Assembly (NCBI RefSeq): GCF_001543245.1
Contig: NZ_CP014163.1
Coordinates: 1,036,387-1,100,386, forward strand
From: Aerococcus urinaehominis
Lineage (GTDB): Bacteria; Bacillota; Bacilli; Lactobacillales; Aerococcaceae
Direction of reading: 5' to 3'
DNA: 64,000 nucleotides
The notes under the pieces are model-generated. The model was not told the DNA's origin and did not search any database. It worked only from the letters and a program-made list of their open reading frames with translations. Position 1 is the first letter of the stretch; each line of letters starts with the position of its first letter. The translations under genes were made by a program, and so were the position numbers. Below are positions 1 through 8,894 of this stretch, piece after piece.

Positions 1-292
1 TGTGAACATTTAGCTGTCTACAAAGTAATGTGGAAAACAGCTCCTGAATAAAGACTGCTATTAAAGTGTTTTTAGACAGTTATCCCCAGTTGTGGATAAC
101 CTATCCTAAACCTGTGGACATGTTTACAAGTCTTGGGTTATCCTTGTGGATACTTAGATAACAGAAAATATCTCCACAGGCCATGTGGGTGTTTTATCCC
201 GAAATGTGGATAATTTTTTTGTTTAATTTATTGCAGTTCCTTTATTTTTATGCTAGATTAAGTCTTGTCTTGTTAAAAAGCGAAAAAATAAA
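1..292. other. oriC: Origin region (oriC) with DnaA-box cluster
   Basis: This gene-free stretch precedes rpmH. Two perfect DnaA boxes (TGTGGATAA) lie at 91-99 and 205-213. Near-matches lie at 80-88 (TTATCCCCA), 112-120 (CTGTGGACA), 145-153 (TGTGGATAC), about 169-178 (TATCTCCACA) and 194-202 (TTATCCCGA). An A/T-rich stretch follows at 211-260. In Firmicutes rpmH and dnaA flank this region divergently, so dnaA should start on the minus strand just left of the window. The assignment rests on box density and gene context; no unwinding element was tested. Confidence 0.88.
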
Positions 293-321
293 TTGCATCG
301 CGATTAAGAAACTTGTATAAT
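293..321 (+). promoter_or_regulatory. Sigma-A promoter of rpmH
   Basis: A -35 TTGCAT (293-298) is separated by 17 bp from a perfect -10 TATAAT (316-321). Transcription would start near 328, giving a leader of about 45 nt before the rpmH ribosome binding site. Confidence 0.8.
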
Positions 322-372
322 GATATAGGTTATTTTATAAAACAAGAATTTTTAACTAGGAGGTGCTCACTA

Positions 373-507
373 ATGAAAAGAACTTATCAACCAAAGAAAC
401 GTTACCGCCAAAAAACAAATGGTTTCCGTAAGCGCATGAGTACTAAAAACGGACGTCACGTTCTAGCAGCTCGTCGTCGTAAAGGAAGAAAAGTGATTTC
501 TGCATAA
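373..507 (+). CDS. rpmH: 50S ribosomal protein L34
   Basis: This 44-residue, strongly basic protein matches L34 along its whole length: it opens MKRTYQPKK, has the central NGFRKRM segment and ends in an Arg/Lys-rich tail ([11 protein letters not shown]). L34 is a structural protein of the large ribosomal subunit. I chose ATG 373 because AGGAGGTG at 358-365 sits at the right distance and the upstream in-frame codons are unlike L34. The position beside oriC and before rnpA is the classical bacterial arrangement. A terminator follows directly, yet rnpA begins only 45 bases further on, so L34 is probably made in excess over RnpA by partial termination. Confidence 0.97.
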   Translation: MKRTYQPKKRYRQKTNGFRKRMSTKNGRHVLAARRRKGRKVISA

Positions 508-533
508 GACCACAGAGCCTGTGGTCTTTTTTT
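507..533 (+). terminator. Terminator between rpmH and rnpA
   Basis: A 9-bp stem (AGACCACAG at 507-515, CTGTGGTCT at 519-527) with a 3-base loop runs into a T tract ending at 533. It probably reduces, rather than abolishes, transcription into rnpA. Confidence 0.85.
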
Positions 534-552
534 GTTAGGAAAGGCGATGTTT

Positions 553-900
553 ATGCGAAAAAGTTACCGAATTAAAAGAGAAAGTGATTTTAGCTTGGTC
601 TACCACCAGGGTGAAAATACAGCTAATCGACAATTTGTGGTTTACCAATTGTCTAAAGAGCAAAAACATTTTCGAATTGGTATTTCTGTCGGGAAAAAAA
701 TTGGTAATGCGGTAACACGTAATTATGTAAAGCGGCGCATCCGCCAAGCAATTTATGAATTAAAGGATGACTTGCGCCAGGATGTTGACTTCATTATTAT
801 TGCTCGTAAGCCGAGTGCAAATATGTCTCAGCATGAAATCAAACAAAGCCTGATCCATGTACTCAAGCTCTCTAAGTTGCTCGTCCCTAAAGATGCTTAA
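553..900 (+). CDS. rnpA: Ribonuclease P protein component
   Basis: RnpA is the protein cofactor of RNase P, which binds the precursor tRNA 5' leader and helps the catalytic RNA mature tRNA 5' ends. The family signature is clear: an N-terminal MRKSYRIKRESDF segment, then GISVGKKIGNAVTRNYVKRRIR, the basic RNR-type helix that binds RNase P RNA (quoted here in part only by its position, about residues 48-69). From ATG 553 the protein has 115 residues, normal for the family. ATG 547 is a possible alternative start, since AGGAAAGG at 537-544 could serve either. It lies in the conserved rpmH-rnpA-yidC-jag order. Confidence 0.95.
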   Translation: MRKSYRIKRESDFSLVYHQGENTANRQFVVYQLSKEQKHFRIGISVGKKIGNAVTRNYVKRRIRQAIYELKDDLRQDVDFIIIARKPSANMSQHEIKQSLIHVLKLSKLLVPKDA

Positions 901-917
901 AGAGAGGAAATAATATA

Positions 918-1775
918 GTGGAGAATATGAAAGAAAAAATATCATCAACTAAGTTAAAATTAGCTGGTTTACTAGCTAGTGTCAGTCTGTTTTTAGCTGC
1001 TTGTGCAACGAGCACCGAACCTATCAATGCCCAATCTACTGGTTTTTGGGATCGTTATATTGTCTATAACATGTCGCGCCTGATTATCTGGTTATCTGAG
1101 GCTTTTGGTGGCAACTATGGTATTGGCATTATTTTAATTACCCTGATTATTCGCGTGCTATTGATACCCTTAATGCAGTATCAAATGAAGAGCCAAGAAA
1201 AGATGCAGGAAGTTCAGCCTGAAATCCAGGCTTTGCAAGAAAAGTATGCTTCCAAGGACCCTGAGACTCAAGAGCAACTGAGGATTGAGATGGCTAAGTT
1301 GCAAGAGGAGCATGATTATAATCCTTGGGCTGGTTGTCTACCTATGTTAATTCAATTGCCGATTCTAATGGCACTGTATCAGTCGATTAGTCGGACAGAA
1401 ATTTTACGCCAAGAGCACTTCTTATGGTTCCAACTTGGACAACCAGATCCTTATTTTATTCTGCCAATTATTGCGGCCTGCTTAACCTGGTATTCGATGC
1501 GATTAAATACTGTAGCCAATCCAGCTGCCGGTAAAGGACAAATGGCTATGATGCAATGGACTATGCCTGCCATGATCCTGTTTATGGGTCTGGGGCTACC
1601 AAGTGCGATTTCTCTATACTGGGTGGCTAATACTGGTTTCACAGTTTTACAAACCCTACTATTGAATAATCCTTATAAGAAGCGTGAAGCTAGATTAGCA
1701 GAGGAAGCTAAGACCCGCGACCTTGAACGACGGTTAGAAAAGGCACGGCGTAATCCTCGTGGTAAAAAGCGGTAA
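918..1775 (+). CDS. yidC: Membrane protein insertase YidC/OxaA (lipoprotein form)
   Basis: YidC inserts and folds membrane proteins, alone or with Sec. The 285-residue product has a lipoprotein signal with the box LAAC, making Cys29 the acylated residue, as in Gram-positive SpoIIIJ-type homologues. Transmembrane segments follow near residues 70-90, 135-155, 180-195 and 210-235. The first contains the conserved hydrophilic-groove arginine (LIIRVLL). The C-terminus is basic (KARRNPRGKKR), typical for ribosome contact. Start is GTG 918, supported by AGAGAGGA at 901-908; ATG 927 lacks a spaced ribosome binding site. The partner jag follows 24 bases later. Confidence 0.95.
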   Translation: MENMKEKISSTKLKLAGLLASVSLFLAACATSTEPINAQSTGFWDRYIVYNMSRLIIWLSEAFGGNYGIGIILITLIIRVLLIPLMQYQMKSQEKMQEVQPEIQALQEKYASKDPETQEQLRIEMAKLQEEHDYNPWAGCLPMLIQLPILMALYQSISRTEILRQEHFLWFQLGQPDPYFILPIIAACLTWYSMRLNTVANPAAGKGQMAMMQWTMPAMILFMGLGLPSAISLYWVANTGFTVLQTLLLNNPYKKREARLAEEAKTRDLERRLEKARRNPRGKKR

Positions 1776-1799
1776 TTAGAAAGAGTTGGAGGATTAAAG

Positions 1800-2621
1800 A
1801 TGGCAACTAAAGAATTTCAAGCAGCAAGTATTGATGAAGCAATCGCTAAGGGGCTTAAGGAATTTGGTATTAGTGATCAAGGTCTAGTTACAGTTGACGT
1901 TGTCCAGGCGCCTAAAAAAGGTTTTCTCGGTTTTGGCGCCAAAGATGCAATCATTGTCATGACCTATAACCAACTTGACTCCCTAACAGATGATGTCATT
2001 GCTTCTCAGGCGGATCAGCAACCAGAAAATCAAGGTCTTGAAAAAACTGATGCAGATAATCTAGAAAATCAATCTGACCTAAACCAGGATACACAAACTG
2101 ATGAAGTGACTGAGACCGATGTAACAGCAGGTCAAGAGTCACTAGTGGTTGAAGAAGACCAGGCTAGCTATGATTTAACTGATGTTGCTAGCTATTTACG
2201 TGATGTTTGTGTTACTTATGGGGCAGATGTTACTATTGATGTTGTTGATGACGACAAGGAAATCATTTTTCAAATTGAAAGTGATAAGCCAGGTTTGGTA
2301 ATTGGTAAGCATGGTAAAATTGTTAATGCGCTAGAAACTTTAGCTCAAAGTTTAGTACATCGTCATATCCGTAATCGGGTGAACGTTGTAGTTAATGTGG
2401 GGGACTACAGGGAACGACGTCTTCAGACACTTGAACGACTAGCCCACCGAACAGCTAAGGAAGTAGCCTATAATAAACAGCCAGTCTTCCTCGAACCCCT
2501 GCCAGCTTCGGAGCGTAAGATTATTCATTCTTATCTGGCCCAATACCGACAAATCAAGACACACTCAGAAGGTAAGGAACCCAATCGTTACTTGGTAGTT
2601 GATTTCAAGAGTGATTATTAA
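1800..2621 (+). CDS. jag: RNA-binding protein Jag/KhpB
   Basis: The 273-residue protein has the Jag architecture. A Jag-N domain spans about residues 1-55, with the KKGFLGFG motif. An acidic, Gln/Asp/Thr-rich linker covers about 60-125. A KH domain carries the GxxG loop (IGKHGK), and an R3H domain occupies the last 65 residues (SERKIIH). In streptococci and lactobacilli KhpB partners KhpA in post-transcriptional control of cell division and elongation; that role is inferred here. AGTTGGAGGA provides the ribosome binding site. It sits directly after yidC and ends at a strong hairpin terminator. Confidence 0.93.
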   Translation: MATKEFQAASIDEAIAKGLKEFGISDQGLVTVDVVQAPKKGFLGFGAKDAIIVMTYNQLDSLTDDVIASQADQQPENQGLEKTDADNLENQSDLNQDTQTDEVTETDVTAGQESLVVEEDQASYDLTDVASYLRDVCVTYGADVTIDVVDDDKEIIFQIESDKPGLVIGKHGKIVNALETLAQSLVHRHIRNRVNVVVNVGDYRERRLQTLERLAHRTAKEVAYNKQPVFLEPLPASERKIIHSYLAQYRQIKTHSEGKEPNRYLVVDFKSDY

Positions 2622-2631
2622 ATAATAAGTA

Positions 2632-2676
2632 AAATACCCAGCTATTAGCCATTACGACTAATAGCTGGGTATTTTA
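2632..2676. terminator. Strong terminator after jag
   Basis: An 18-bp near-perfect inverted repeat (2632-2649 with 2659-2676) has A-rich and T-rich ends, so it can act in both directions. It closes the rpmH-jag transcription unit. Confidence 0.88.
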
Positions 2677-2721
2677 ATGTTAAGAACCAATGACTCGGTT
2701 AGGAAAATAAGTTTAAAATAA

Positions 2722-2750
2722 TTTACAAGTATCGATTAAATCAGTATAAT
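2722..2750 (+). promoter_or_regulatory. Sigma-A promoter upstream of mnmE leader
   Basis: TTTACA (2722-2727) and a perfect TATAAT (2745-2750) are separated by 17 bp. The predicted start near 2757 lies upstream of a terminator-like hairpin at 2780-2825, so the transcript begins with a short leader. Confidence 0.78.
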
Positions 2751-2779
2751 AGCCATGTATAAATAGGATTTTGACAGTC

Positions 2780-2825
2780 AAAGTGTCTATCCGCCTAGTA
2801 GTAAGGGCGGAGTGGGCACTTTTTT
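2780..2825 (+). terminator. Leader terminator/attenuator before mnmE
   Basis: A GC-rich stem pairs 2780-2795 (AAAGTGTCTATCCGCC) with 2805-2822, with G-U pairs and one bulge, and is followed by six T. Because it lies downstream of the promoter at 2722-2750 and upstream of mnmE, it is a candidate attenuator, or the 3' end of a roughly 65-nt RNA. No alternative antiterminator is obvious by eye. Confidence 0.65.
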
Positions 2826-2878
2826 AATTGCCATGAAAAATAATTAAGGCTAAGCGATAAGCTTTAGAAAGGATTGTT

Positions 2879-4273
2879 ATGCTAACTACCACCGATTTTG
2901 ATACAATTGCTGCTATTTCAACAGCTCCTGGGGAAGGAGCCATTGGTATTGTCCGCTTATCAGGAGACCAGGCTATTGATATTGCTGATAAAGTATACCG
3001 GATGGGGAATAAACACCTATCCGACCAAGCCAGTCATACTATTCATTATGGGCATATTGTTGACCCTAATCAGGGCCAAGAAATTGATGAGGTCATGGTG
3101 ACGGTACTGCGGTCGCCTAGAACCTTTACCCGCGAAGATATTGTGGAAATTAATTGTCATGGTGGTTTAGTAGCAACCAACCGTATTTTAGAGCTGGTCC
3201 TAAGCCAGGGGGCAGTCTTAGCTGAGCCTGGTGAATTTACCAAGCGGGCCTTTTTAAATGGTCGCATTGATTTAACTCAGGCTGAGGCTGTGATGGACTT
3301 GATTCGTGCTAAAACTGACCGCTCTATGGACTTGGCGGTTAAACAATTGGATGGTGATTTGTCACGTTTAGTGGGTCAATTACGCCAAGATATCTTAGAT
3401 ACTTTGGCCCAGGTTGAGGTTAATATTGACTATCCAGAATACGATGATGTTGAGGAAATGACCCTGTCCTTGTTAAAAGAAAAGACCTTGATGGTCCAGG
3501 AAAAAATTGATGCTATTTTGAAAACGGCTAAGCAAGGCAAGGTCTTAAGGGAGGGTATACAAACAGCCATTATTGGCCGTCCTAATGTTGGTAAATCTTC
3601 ATTATTAAATACCTTGCTGCGTGAAGAAAAAGCCATTGTAACAGATATTGCTGGTACAACCCGTGATACCATAGAAGAATATGTTAATGTTCGCGGTGTA
3701 CCGCTTAAATTAGTGGATACAGCGGGTATTCGAGAAACTGAGGATATTGTTGAGCAAATTGGTGTAGAGCGTAGTCAAAAGGCGCTACAAGAAGCTGATT
3801 TAGTTTTACTTATCTTGAATCAGAGTGAGCCGCTAACCGATTCTGACCGTGAACTATTAACAGCCAGTCAAAATATGAAACGTATTGTGATCTTAAATAA
3901 GATGGATTTAGCCCAAAGGTTAACGCCAGCTGACTTAGCGCCTTATTTAGGTAATAGCGAACTGATTCAAACCTCAATGGCTAGCCAAGCAGGGATTGAC
4001 CAATTAGAAGCAGCAATTGCTAATTACTTCTTTTCCGGTCAAAGCCAAGAGCGAGATGCTAGTTACGTTTCAAATACTCGTCATATCGATTTATTAGTTA
4101 AGGCCAGTCAAGCCTTAGATGATGTGATGGCGGGAATTGAAGCTGGCATGCCGGTCGATTTAATTCAGATTGATTTTACTCGCGCCTGGGAACTGTTAGG
4201 TGAAATTACTGGAGAAGCCGCCCCAGATGAATTGATTACCCAACTCTTTACCCAATTCTGTCTAGGCAAGTAA
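2879..4273 (+). CDS. mnmE: tRNA modification GTPase MnmE (TrmE)
   Basis: With MnmG, MnmE forms the 5-(carboxymethyl)aminomethyl modification on U34 of tRNAs reading NNA/NNG codons, using methylene-tetrahydrofolate. The 464-residue product has the N-terminal folate-binding domain (about 1-118), a helical domain, and an inserted G domain. The G domain shows the P-loop GRPNVGKS near residue 231, DTAGI (G3) and NKMD (G4). The protein ends in the family's hallmark FC(L/I)GK, whose cysteine is catalytically important. Length is normal. mnmG follows after 16 bases, the usual pairing. Confidence 0.97.
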   Translation: MLTTTDFDTIAAISTAPGEGAIGIVRLSGDQAIDIADKVYRMGNKHLSDQASHTIHYGHIVDPNQGQEIDEVMVTVLRSPRTFTREDIVEINCHGGLVATNRILELVLSQGAVLAEPGEFTKRAFLNGRIDLTQAEAVMDLIRAKTDRSMDLAVKQLDGDLSRLVGQLRQDILDTLAQVEVNIDYPEYDDVEEMTLSLLKEKTLMVQEKIDAILKTAKQGKVLREGIQTAIIGRPNVGKSSLLNTLLREEKAIVTDIAGTTRDTIEEYVNVRGVPLKLVDTAGIRETEDIVEQIGVERSQKALQEADLVLLILNQSEPLTDSDRELLTASQNMKRIVILNKMDLAQRLTPADLAPYLGNSELIQTSMASQAGIDQLEAAIANYFFSGQSQERDASYVSNTRHIDLLVKASQALDDVMAGIEAGMPVDLIQIDFTRAWELLGEITGEAAPDELITQLFTQFCLGK

Positions 4274-4289
4274 TAGAAGGAGAAGAAAT

Positions 4290-6194
4290 ATGCAAACCTA
4301 CCAAGCAGGTACTTATGATGTCATTGTTGTAGGTGGTGGACATGCTGGTTCTGAAGCTAGTTTGGCTGCTGCTCGTATGGGAATGAATACACTATTAGTA
4401 ACTTTAAATATTGACATGATTGCCTTTATGCCCTGTAACCCTTCTGTCGGTGGACCGGCTAAAGGGGTCGTGGTTAGAGAAATTGATGCTCTAGGTGGTG
4501 AAATGGGTCGCAATGTTGATAAGACCTACATTCAAATGCGGATGCTTAATACAGGCAAGGGTCCGGCTGTACGCGCTCTTAGGGCACAAACTGATAAGGA
4601 TGATTATGCTAAGGAAATGCGAAAAACCTTAGAAAAGCAAGAAAATCTGACTATTAAACAGGCCACTGTAGAAGACTTAATGATTGAAGATAATCAAGTG
4701 AAGGGTGTTATTACGCAAACTGGCGCAATCTATCAAGCCAAAGCTGTTATTTTGACTACCGGTACAGCTGCCCGGGGAGAGATTATTATTGGTGATTTGA
4801 AGTATAGTTCGGGACCTAACAATTCTCAGGCGGCAGAAAGATTAACTGCTAACTTAGCAGATAAATATGATTTTGACATTACGCGCTTTAAAACTGGGAC
4901 ACCACCGCGAATTGATAAGGCAAGTATTGACTACAGCAAAACTGAAATTCAGCCAGGTGATAAAGACCCACACCACTTTTCTTTTATGTCTAGTGACCAA
5001 GACTATCTAGACTATGATCAGCAAGTGCCTTGCTATTTGACCTATACCAATGAGGAGACCCACCGAATTATTCGGGATAACCTGGAGCGGGCGCCGATGT
5101 TTACGGGTATTGTCGAAGGTGTTGGCGCTCGGTATTGTCCTTCTATAGAAGATAAGGTCGTGCGTTTTGCTGATAAACCCAAGCACCAGATTTTCTTAGA
5201 ACCAGAAGGGCGAGATAATGAAGAAATTTATGTGCAAGGTTTATCAACTTCTTTGCCTGAAGATGTGCAAGTGGCTATGTTGCAAACGGTAGCCGGTTTA
5301 GAACAGGCCCGTATCATGCGGGACGGCTATGCAATTGAGTATGATGTGGTTCGGCCTCATCAATTAAAGGCTACTTTGGAGACTAAGGCTGTAGCAAATC
5401 TTTATACAGCTGGCCAGACTAATGGTACCTCAGGTTATGAAGAGGCAGCCGGACAGGGCTTAGTTGCTGGTATCAATGCAGCCTTGAAAATACAAGGCCG
5501 TGAGCCTTTTATTCTAGGTCGTGATGAGGCTTATATTGGTGTAATGATTGATGATTTGGTAACTAAGGGTACGACAGAACCTTATCGTTTATTAACCTCA
5601 CGCGCTGAGTATCGGTTACTCCTCCGTCATGATAATGCTGATTTGCGTCTGACAGAAAAAGGCTACCAATTAGGCTTGGTTACTGATGACCAATATCAAA
5701 GCTATTTAGCCAATAAAAAAGCAGTTGAAGCAGAAATTGAACGCTTAACAGCGACACGTTTAAAACCTAGTTCGGACTTACAAGATTATTTAGCTGACCA
5801 TCATTCGGCCCAATTAAAAGACGGCATTCTAGCTGCTGATCTTTTGAAACGACCTGAGCTTAGTATCCAAGATATTTTGAAATTTGCACCGACTACCGAA
5901 AATTACCCGCGTCAAGTCTACGAACAGGTTGAAATTCAAATAAAATATGCAGGTTATATTAAAAAGGCTGAGCAAAATGTCGACCGTCTTCACCGGATGG
6001 AAGCCAAACAGATTCCCGAAGATATTGATTGGGACGCCATTGAGAGTCTAGCAACTGAAGCACGTGAGCGCTTGAAGGAAATCAATCCGCGTACCCTAGC
6101 CCAGGCTAGCCGAGTATCAGGTGTTAATCCGGCTGATATCTCTGTATTAATGGTTTATCTTAAGTCTGGACGGGTTAAACGTCTTAACCAATAA
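4290..6194 (+). CDS. mnmG: tRNA uridine-5-carboxymethylaminomethyl synthesis enzyme MnmG (GidA)
   Basis: This 634-residue FAD-binding partner of MnmE has the dinucleotide-binding motif [10 protein letters not shown] near residues 14-23. The family-specific stretch [13 protein letters not shown] lies near residue 46, GTPPRI near 200, and [11 protein letters not shown] in the C-terminal half. The C-terminal helical domain binds MnmE and tRNA. Length and motifs are those of full-length bacterial GidA, not TrmFO. AGAAGGAGAAG precedes ATG 4290. It is co-transcribed with mnmE. Confidence 0.97.
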   Translation: MQTYQAGTYDVIVVGGGHAGSEASLAAARMGMNTLLVTLNIDMIAFMPCNPSVGGPAKGVVVREIDALGGEMGRNVDKTYIQMRMLNTGKGPAVRALRAQTDKDDYAKEMRKTLEKQENLTIKQATVEDLMIEDNQVKGVITQTGAIYQAKAVILTTGTAARGEIIIGDLKYSSGPNNSQAAERLTANLADKYDFDITRFKTGTPPRIDKASIDYSKTEIQPGDKDPHHFSFMSSDQDYLDYDQQVPCYLTYTNEETHRIIRDNLERAPMFTGIVEGVGARYCPSIEDKVVRFADKPKHQIFLEPEGRDNEEIYVQGLSTSLPEDVQVAMLQTVAGLEQARIMRDGYAIEYDVVRPHQLKATLETKAVANLYTAGQTNGTSGYEEAAGQGLVAGINAALKIQGREPFILGRDEAYIGVMIDDLVTKGTTEPYRLLTSRAEYRLLLRHDNADLRLTEKGYQLGLVTDDQYQSYLANKKAVEAEIERLTATRLKPSSDLQDYLADHHSAQLKDGILAADLLKRPELSIQDILKFAPTTENYPRQVYEQVEIQIKYAGYIKKAEQNVDRLHRMEAKQIPEDIDWDAIESLATEARERLKEINPRTLAQASRVSGVNPADISVLMVYLKSGRVKRLNQ

Positions 6195-6232
6195 GCTGAT
6201 GGTGGCTCAAATTTAAAAAAGGAGTATTTTTG

Positions 6233-7195
6233 ATGAAGGCAGTCATATTAGATGGTTTTCCAGCTAATCCTGGCGATTTAGATTGGCAAGTGGTCGCAGA
6301 CCAAGTTGATCAATTGACTATTTATGATCGGACACCAGTTGACCAGGTAGTTAGTCGTATAGCCGACCATGACATTGTTATTGTAAATAAGGTGGTTATA
6401 TCCGCAGATATCATTGCAGCCTGTCCTAATATAAAATTAATAGTGGTGTCAGCTACGGGCTATAATAATATCGATTTAGAGGCAGCCAAGTGTGCTGGCA
6501 TCAAGGTAGCCAATGTGCCTGCTTACTCAACGACAACTGTAGCTCAGCATGTCTTTGCTTTCATCTTGGCTCTAACTAACCAAGTCGCTAACTTTAACCA
6601 GTCGGTTCAAAGGGGAGATTGGGTGGCAAGTCCTGATTTTTGTTATGGTCACAAGGGAGCAATTACTGAGTTAGCAGGTTTGACTTTGGGCTTAGTTGGT
6701 TATGGTGATATTGCCCAAGCTGTGGCTAGAATTGCTACAGCCTTCGGTATGCGCGTGATTTATTGGAACCACCGACCTAAAGTAGTGGCGGGTGTACCAG
6801 GCGTTCAAGTTGAATGGTTGGATCTAGTGAGTCAAGCAGATATTGTATCGCTCCATGTGCCGTTGACCAATCAAACTAATCAGATGATTAACCAGGAAAT
6901 TTTTTCAGTTATGAAGCAGACAGCCTGGTTAATTAACACCGCCCGTGGCCCTCTAGTAAACCAGGAAGATTTATCTATGGCGCTTAAAAATAAGCAAATT
7001 GCTGGCGCCGGTATTGATGTGATTGACCAGGAGCCGATGCCAGCTGACCATCCCTTATTAGGCCTTGACCAGGTTCTGATTACCCCGCATGTCGCTTGGG
7101 CATCTAAGCAGGCTCGGCAACGATTAATACAAGTAGTAGCTGATAATATTGCTAGTTTTAAACTTGGTCAGGACTTGAACCGCCTTGAGCCTTAG
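6233..7195 (+). CDS. D-isomer-specific 2-hydroxyacid dehydrogenase
   Basis: The 320-residue protein belongs to the NAD-dependent D-2-hydroxyacid dehydrogenase family (glycerate/hydroxypyruvate and D-lactate dehydrogenases). The Rossmann motif is [14 protein letters not shown] near residue 148. The catalytic trio is visible: Arg in NTARGPLV, Glu in DQEPMP and His in ITPHVAW. I chose ATG 6233 because AAGGAG at 6219-6224 is 8 bases away; the TTG just before it is less likely. The substrate cannot be read from sequence; glycerate or hydroxypyruvate is a reasonable guess. Its place between mnmG and rsmG interrupts an order that is contiguous in many Firmicutes. Confidence 0.88.
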   Translation: MKAVILDGFPANPGDLDWQVVADQVDQLTIYDRTPVDQVVSRIADHDIVIVNKVVISADIIAACPNIKLIVVSATGYNNIDLEAAKCAGIKVANVPAYSTTTVAQHVFAFILALTNQVANFNQSVQRGDWVASPDFCYGHKGAITELAGLTLGLVGYGDIAQAVARIATAFGMRVIYWNHRPKVVAGVPGVQVEWLDLVSQADIVSLHVPLTNQTNQMINQEIFSVMKQTAWLINTARGPLVNQEDLSMALKNKQIAGAGIDVIDQEPMPADHPLLGLDQVLITPHVAWASKQARQRLIQVVADNIASFKLGQDLNRLEP

Positions 7196-7239
7196 ACTGT
7201 GCTATACTAGGCCTAGCTATAAGAAAAAGGAGCAGGTAC

Positions 7240-7959
7240 ATGAATCCCGAAGATTTTAAGTTAGCCTTGGCTGAACAAGGTATTAACCTAAATAGCCAGC
7301 AGATGGCCCAATTTGACAGTTATTATCAACTACTGGTTAGTTGGAATGAAAAGATGAATTTAACAGCTATTACTGACCGAGATGAGGTTTATCTGAAGCA
7401 TTTTTATGACTCATTAACCCTAGCCTTTCACCACGACCTCAGCCAGCCTTTGCGCTTGGTTGATGTGGGGTCAGGAGCAGGATTCCCAGCTATTCCACTA
7501 AAAATTGCTTTTCCAAATTTGGAAGTAACCATTGTTGATAGTCTCAACAAGCGGATTAATTTCCTTAATACGGCAATTGCCGAATTGGAGCTTAAAAATT
7601 GCCAGGCTTTTCATGATAGGGCCGAGACTTTTGGTCAAAATAACGACTATAGGGCTAGCTTCGACTTAGCAACAGCCCGAGCGGTAGCTAAATTGGCAGT
7701 ATTAGCGGAATTTTGCCTACCGCTAGTAAAAAAAGGTGGATCTTTTATCGCTATGAAGGCGGCTAAAACAGATGAGGAATTAGCTGAAGCGCAATTTGCA
7801 ATTGCTAATCTAGGTGGTAAATTTATTGAAGATATTGCTTTTTCTCTTCCAGATGAGGCTGGTCAACGCCACCTAGTTAAAATCGAGAAGCGTAAGGAAA
7901 CACCAAATAAGTATCCGCGTCGGCCTGGCTTGCCCATGAAAAAACCTTTGATCAAATAA
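7240..7959 (+). CDS. rsmG: 16S rRNA (guanine-527-N7)-methyltransferase RsmG (GidB)
   Basis: RsmG methylates N7 of G527 in the 530 loop of 16S rRNA using SAM. The 239-residue product has the typical N-terminal segment NEKMNLTAI...HFYDSL, the SAM-binding motif [13 protein letters not shown] near residue 76, ATARAVA near 147, and the C-terminal [14 protein letters not shown]. Loss of this gene gives low-level streptomycin resistance in other species. An extended -10 (TGC-TATACT, 7200-7208) just upstream may supply its own promoter; no good -35 is visible. AAAAAGGAG precedes ATG 7240. Confidence 0.96.
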   Translation: MNPEDFKLALAEQGINLNSQQMAQFDSYYQLLVSWNEKMNLTAITDRDEVYLKHFYDSLTLAFHHDLSQPLRLVDVGSGAGFPAIPLKIAFPNLEVTIVDSLNKRINFLNTAIAELELKNCQAFHDRAETFGQNNDYRASFDLATARAVAKLAVLAEFCLPLVKKGGSFIAMKAAKTDEELAEAQFAIANLGGKFIEDIAFSLPDEAGQRHLVKIEKRKETPNKYPRRPGLPMKKPLIK

Positions 7960-8000
7960 TGGTGCTAACCCAGGAAAAGCATACACAGTGCGACTTATTT

Positions 8001-8029
8001 TTGATACAATAAGAGCGATAAACTACAAT
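8001..8029 (+). promoter_or_regulatory. Sigma-A promoter upstream of parA leader
   Basis: TTGATA (8001-8006) and TACAAT (8024-8029) are spaced 17 bp. Transcription starting near 8036 would run into the hairpin-terminator at 8064-8095 before reaching parA. Confidence 0.65.
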
Positions 8030-8063
8030 ATTTGCGAAGGATATATCATCCGGAAGAAATGCG

Positions 8064-8095
8064 AAGGAAGGAAGCGCATTTCCTTCCTTTTTTTT
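8064..8095 (+). terminator. Leader terminator before parA, with an overlapping alternative hairpin
   Basis: AAGGAAGGAA (8064-8073) pairs perfectly with TTCCTTCCTT (8080-8089), followed by an uninterrupted T tract to 8095. A competing 7-bp stem, AAATGCG (8057-8063) with CGCATTT (8075-8081), overlaps the terminator arms, so the two folds exclude each other. It may be an attenuator for parA, or simply the end of the rsmG transcript. Confidence 0.7.
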
Positions 8096-8123
8096 AGCAC
8101 AATACCAATCAGGAGGGACTCAT

Positions 8124-8894
8124 ATGGGTAAGATAATAGCTGTCGCTAATCAAAAAGGGGGCGTCGGTAAGACGACAACTACCGTTAATTTAGCTGCGGC
8201 CCTGGCTTATTTAGGGAAAAAAGTCTTGTTAGTCGATAGTGATGCCCAGGGCAATGCGACTAGTGGTTTAGGCGTATCTAAGTCTGACGCCAAGTATGAT
8301 ATTTATGATGTTTTGGTCAATGATGTTGACTTAAACCAAGTGATAACGGATTCTAGTCGAGAAAATTTACAAGTCGTACCAGCCACGATTCAGCTGTCAG
8401 GGGCGGAAGTAGAACTAACTAATGTAGCTAAACGTGAGCAACGACTTAAGCAGGCCTTAGAAAAGGTTAAGGACCAGTATGATTATATATTTATTGATTG
8501 TCCACCATCCTTAGGTCATTTAACTTTAAATGCTTTCACTGCGGCTGATGCGATTTTAATTCCTGTCCAGAGCGAGTACTATGCGCTAGAGGGCTTGAGT
8601 CAGCTAATTGGGACCTTGCAAATGGTACAAACGCACTTCAATCCAGAACTTAAACTAGAGGGCGTATTGATGACCATGTATGATGCGCGGACTAATTTAT
8701 CTAATGAAGTGGTAGCTGAAGTTAAAAAATACTTTGGCCCAGCGGTATATGACACCTTGATACCACGAAATGTGCGCTTATCTGAAGCACCATCTTACGG
8801 TCAATCAATTATTGACTATGATATTAAATCGCGTGGTGCTGAGGTCTATCTAGAGTTGGCAAAGGAAGTGTTAGCAAATGACCAAGCAGAATAA
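8124..8894 (+). CDS. parA: Chromosome partitioning ATPase ParA (Soj)
   Basis: This 256-residue ParA/MinD-family ATPase has the deviant Walker A motif KGGVGKTTT at residues 11-19, the Walker B segment FIDCPPSLG near 125 and the conserved LIPRNVRLSEAPS near the C-terminus. There is no N-terminal helix-turn-helix, so it is the chromosomal Soj type rather than a plasmid type Ia protein. It binds DNA non-specifically and works with ParB on origin segregation and, in Bacillus, on DnaA control. parB overlaps its last 17 bases. An SD of AGGAGGG precedes ATG 8124. Confidence 0.96.
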   Translation: MGKIIAVANQKGGVGKTTTTVNLAAALAYLGKKVLLVDSDAQGNATSGLGVSKSDAKYDIYDVLVNDVDLNQVITDSSRENLQVVPATIQLSGAEVELTNVAKREQRLKQALEKVKDQYDYIFIDCPPSLGHLTLNAFTAADAILIPVQSEYYALEGLSQLIGTLQMVQTHFNPELKLEGVLMTMYDARTNLSNEVVAEVKKYFGPAVYDTLIPRNVRLSEAPSYGQSIIDYDIKSRGAEVYLELAKEVLANDQAE

